A DNA stretch of 64,000 nt from Roseiarcus sp963794155 (lineage in GTDB: Bacteria > Pseudomonadota > Alphaproteobacteria > Rhizobiales > Beijerinckiaceae), in NCBI GenBank assembly GCA_963794155.1, contig CAWCCX010000016.1, positions 496,001 through 560,000 on the forward strand, in the 5' to 3' direction. Positions 62,690-64,000 of the stretch are shown here, piece after piece. A program made the translations under genes and the position numbers. The notes beneath the pieces are model-generated. The model saw only the letters and a program-made list of their open reading frames with translations, was not told the origin of the DNA and did no database searches. The stretch's first letter is position 1. Each line of letters starts with the position of its first letter.

Positions 62690-64000
62690 TCAGGATGTCG
62701 CGGCGGCCTTATCCGAGCGGTTCATCGACGATCGCGAGGCGGCGATCTTATGGATGGCGAGTCGGATATCGCGATTGTCTTGCATGAATCGGTCGAAATC
62801 GACCTTGCGCAGCACCAGGAGCCGGCAATAGGTCATCGCCACGACGTCGGCTTGCCGCGTCATGCCCGTGAGCAGCGCCATCTCGCCGAACAGGTCGCCG
62901 GTGCCGAGCGGGATGCGCCGATCGGGAAAGATGACCTCGGCGGCGCCGGAGGCGATGAAATAGCACGCGTCGCCCTTATCGCCGTTGCGTACGATCAGCT
63001 CGCGCGGAACGGCGAAACGGGGCCGAAGCAGCTTCTGAACCCGCGCAAGCTGTTCATCGCTGAGGCCGGTGAAGAGCTCGAGGCGTCCGATCAGCTCGCG
63101 GGTGTCGAGGCCGAGATCGAAACGGGGCCGGGTCTCCTTCGCCTGCATGTCCTCAACGCTGCCCTTGAGGTCTTCGTAGACCTCGGCCGCGATCAGGCCT
63201 TCCTTGAATAGGGCGTCGTAGCGTCCCATCTCGCGCCGCAACGCCGATTGGCGCAGGAACCGGGCCTCGAGCGCCGCGGCGTAATGGGGATATTGCCGCC
63301 TGAGCGCTTCGAGCGCGGCGGTCGTCCGCTTGAGGCGATCCTTGAGGATCGCGTCGATGAGCTCGACGACCCGCTCGCCGAAGATCGAGCGCGACCGCAC
63401 AGCGTGGCTGCCGGCAAGCTCCTGGATCAACAGGCGGGTGACGAGCAGCATCTCGAAACGGTCGCCGAGCTGATCGGCCAGAAAGCGTACGACGCCGAAG
63501 CGCCGATAGAAAAAATGCGCGGCCCGGAATAAAAACGGGAAGGCGAGCGCCGCCTCAGCACTGCGCTTGTAGCCAAGACGCCCGCCGCTCCTTGCGCCTT
63601 CGCCGAGCGCTTCGGCGTTTCTCAACAGCGTTTGGATTGCGGAAGGCGAGGCCGCGCGTTCGGTCATCAGTTCGAGCGTCAGCATGCGCTCCTGATTGCC
63701 GAGCGCCACGAGTCCGATCGCCAGGCGCTCGTGATCCGTCAAGCCGACCTCCGCGGCGTCCCGCGTCTCGGCGGCCGCGATGGACGACTTATAGGGCTCG
63801 AGCGCGCGGGCGAGGGCCGCGGGCGAGATCTCATGCTCGCGCGCCGTCGAACGGATGGTCTCGGCGACCTCGCTATAGGATAGCGCGAGGACCCGATCGC
63901 GCAGGACTTGGTCGACCGGCGACAGGCGATCAAGCCGCAGGAGGTGAATGACGAAGCGCAATGTCGTGCCGTTGACCAGCAGCGTGAACAGCACGAGGCC
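62690..64000 (-). CDS. CPA1-type Na+/H+ antiporter with cyclic-nucleotide-binding domain (5' end outside window)
   Basis: 436 residues of the C-terminal part are present. The cut end reads GLVLFTLLVNGTTLRFVIHL, the last membrane helix and signature of NhaP-type antiporters. A long cytoplasmic helical domain follows, then a cNMP-binding domain (about residues 310-425) with IVRNGDKGDACYFIASGAA, VIFPDRRIPLGTGDLFGEMALL and TRQADVVAMTYCRLLVL, the beta-roll and phosphate-binding cassette. The antiporter may be gated by cAMP, for which a cyclase gene exists at 28241, though a link is only conjecture. It resumes the backbone after attR. Confidence 0.88.
   Translation of the reverse strand, partial: GLVLFTLLVNGTTLRFVIHLLRLDRLSPVDQVLRDRVLALSYSEVAETIRSTAREHEISPAALARALEPYKSSIAAAETRDAAEVGLTDHERLAIGLVALGNQERMLTLELMTERAASPSAIQTLLRNAEALGEGARSGGRLGYKRSAEAALAFPFLFRAAHFFYRRFGVVRFLADQLGDRFEMLLVTRLLIQELAGSHAVRSRSIFGERVVELIDAILKDRLKRTTAALEALRRQYPHYAAALEARFLRQSALRREMGRYDALFKEGLIAAEVYEDLKGSVEDMQAKETRPRFDLGLDTRELIGRLELFTGLSDEQLARVQKLLRPRFAVPRELIVRNGDKGDACYFIASGAAEVIFPDRRIPLGTGDLFGEMALLTGMTRQADVVAMTYCRLLVLRKVDFDRFMQDNRDIRLAIHKIAASRSSMNRSDKAAATS

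Overview
The window is GC-rich chromosomal DNA from an alphaproteobacterium, most likely Hyphomicrobiales/Rhizobiales (a Beijerinckiaceae- or Methylocystaceae-like lineage). This rests on the split hisG/hisZ pair, paired phasin genes with a TGC-N3-GCA palindrome upstream, a tRNA-His with A73 and a G1:U72 pair, a PdhS-like cell-cycle kinase, and Rhizobiales-type intergenic palindromic repeats. The family-level assignment is inference.

Positions 1-35,128 are chromosomal backbone. In order they hold hisZ-hisG (minus), a large MscS-type channel, an AraC/O6-methylguanine methyltransferase fusion, a DUF2461 gene, then a 2-hydroxyacid oxidation locus in which pncB-glcDEF (minus; glycolate oxidase) diverges from lutABC (plus; lactate oxidase). 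A 68-residue orphan with a PEP-CTERM-like tail follows, then an L,D-transpeptidase, small conserved genes (DUF1272, DUF2147, GST, patatin, DUF4239) and mntR/mntH with a candidate operator. A tightly overlapping signalling operon encodes a kinase with seven GAF domains, a CheY-like regulator and a receiver-adenylate cyclase. Next come a DUF1348 gene, a FitAB-type toxin-antitoxin pair, a PdhS-like kinase, two phasins and tRNA-His.

Positions 35,158-62,560 are a genomic island of about 27.4 kb. The last 48 bp of tRNA-His (35,158-35,205) recur exactly at 62,513-62,560, next to a tyrosine integrase. An identical 20-bp direct-repeat motif lies just inside each end. The left part is a landing zone for transposons: an intact IS66 with target duplication, an IS110 remnant and an IS630 with an A8 slippery site. 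It also holds a Sel1-repeat gene and an HGGxSTG protein. The centre (43.3-55.3 kb) is a surface-glycan or glycosylation cluster: an FkbM methyltransferase, a GMC oxidoreductase lacking its FAD loop, a Tat-signal protein, two sugar epimerases and five glycosyltransferases, one fused to a methyltransferase. Debris (an SMP-30 fragment and a 215-bp MITE-like element) separates this from a minus-strand module: integrase, a 226-aa protein, an AlpA-like excisionase broken by a frameshift, an unknown protein and a Prim-Pol/ATPase. This module resembles that of phage satellites, but no capsid, terminase or conjugation genes are visible.

After attR the backbone resumes with the 3' part of a CPA1-type Na+/H+ antiporter carrying a cyclic-nucleotide-binding domain.
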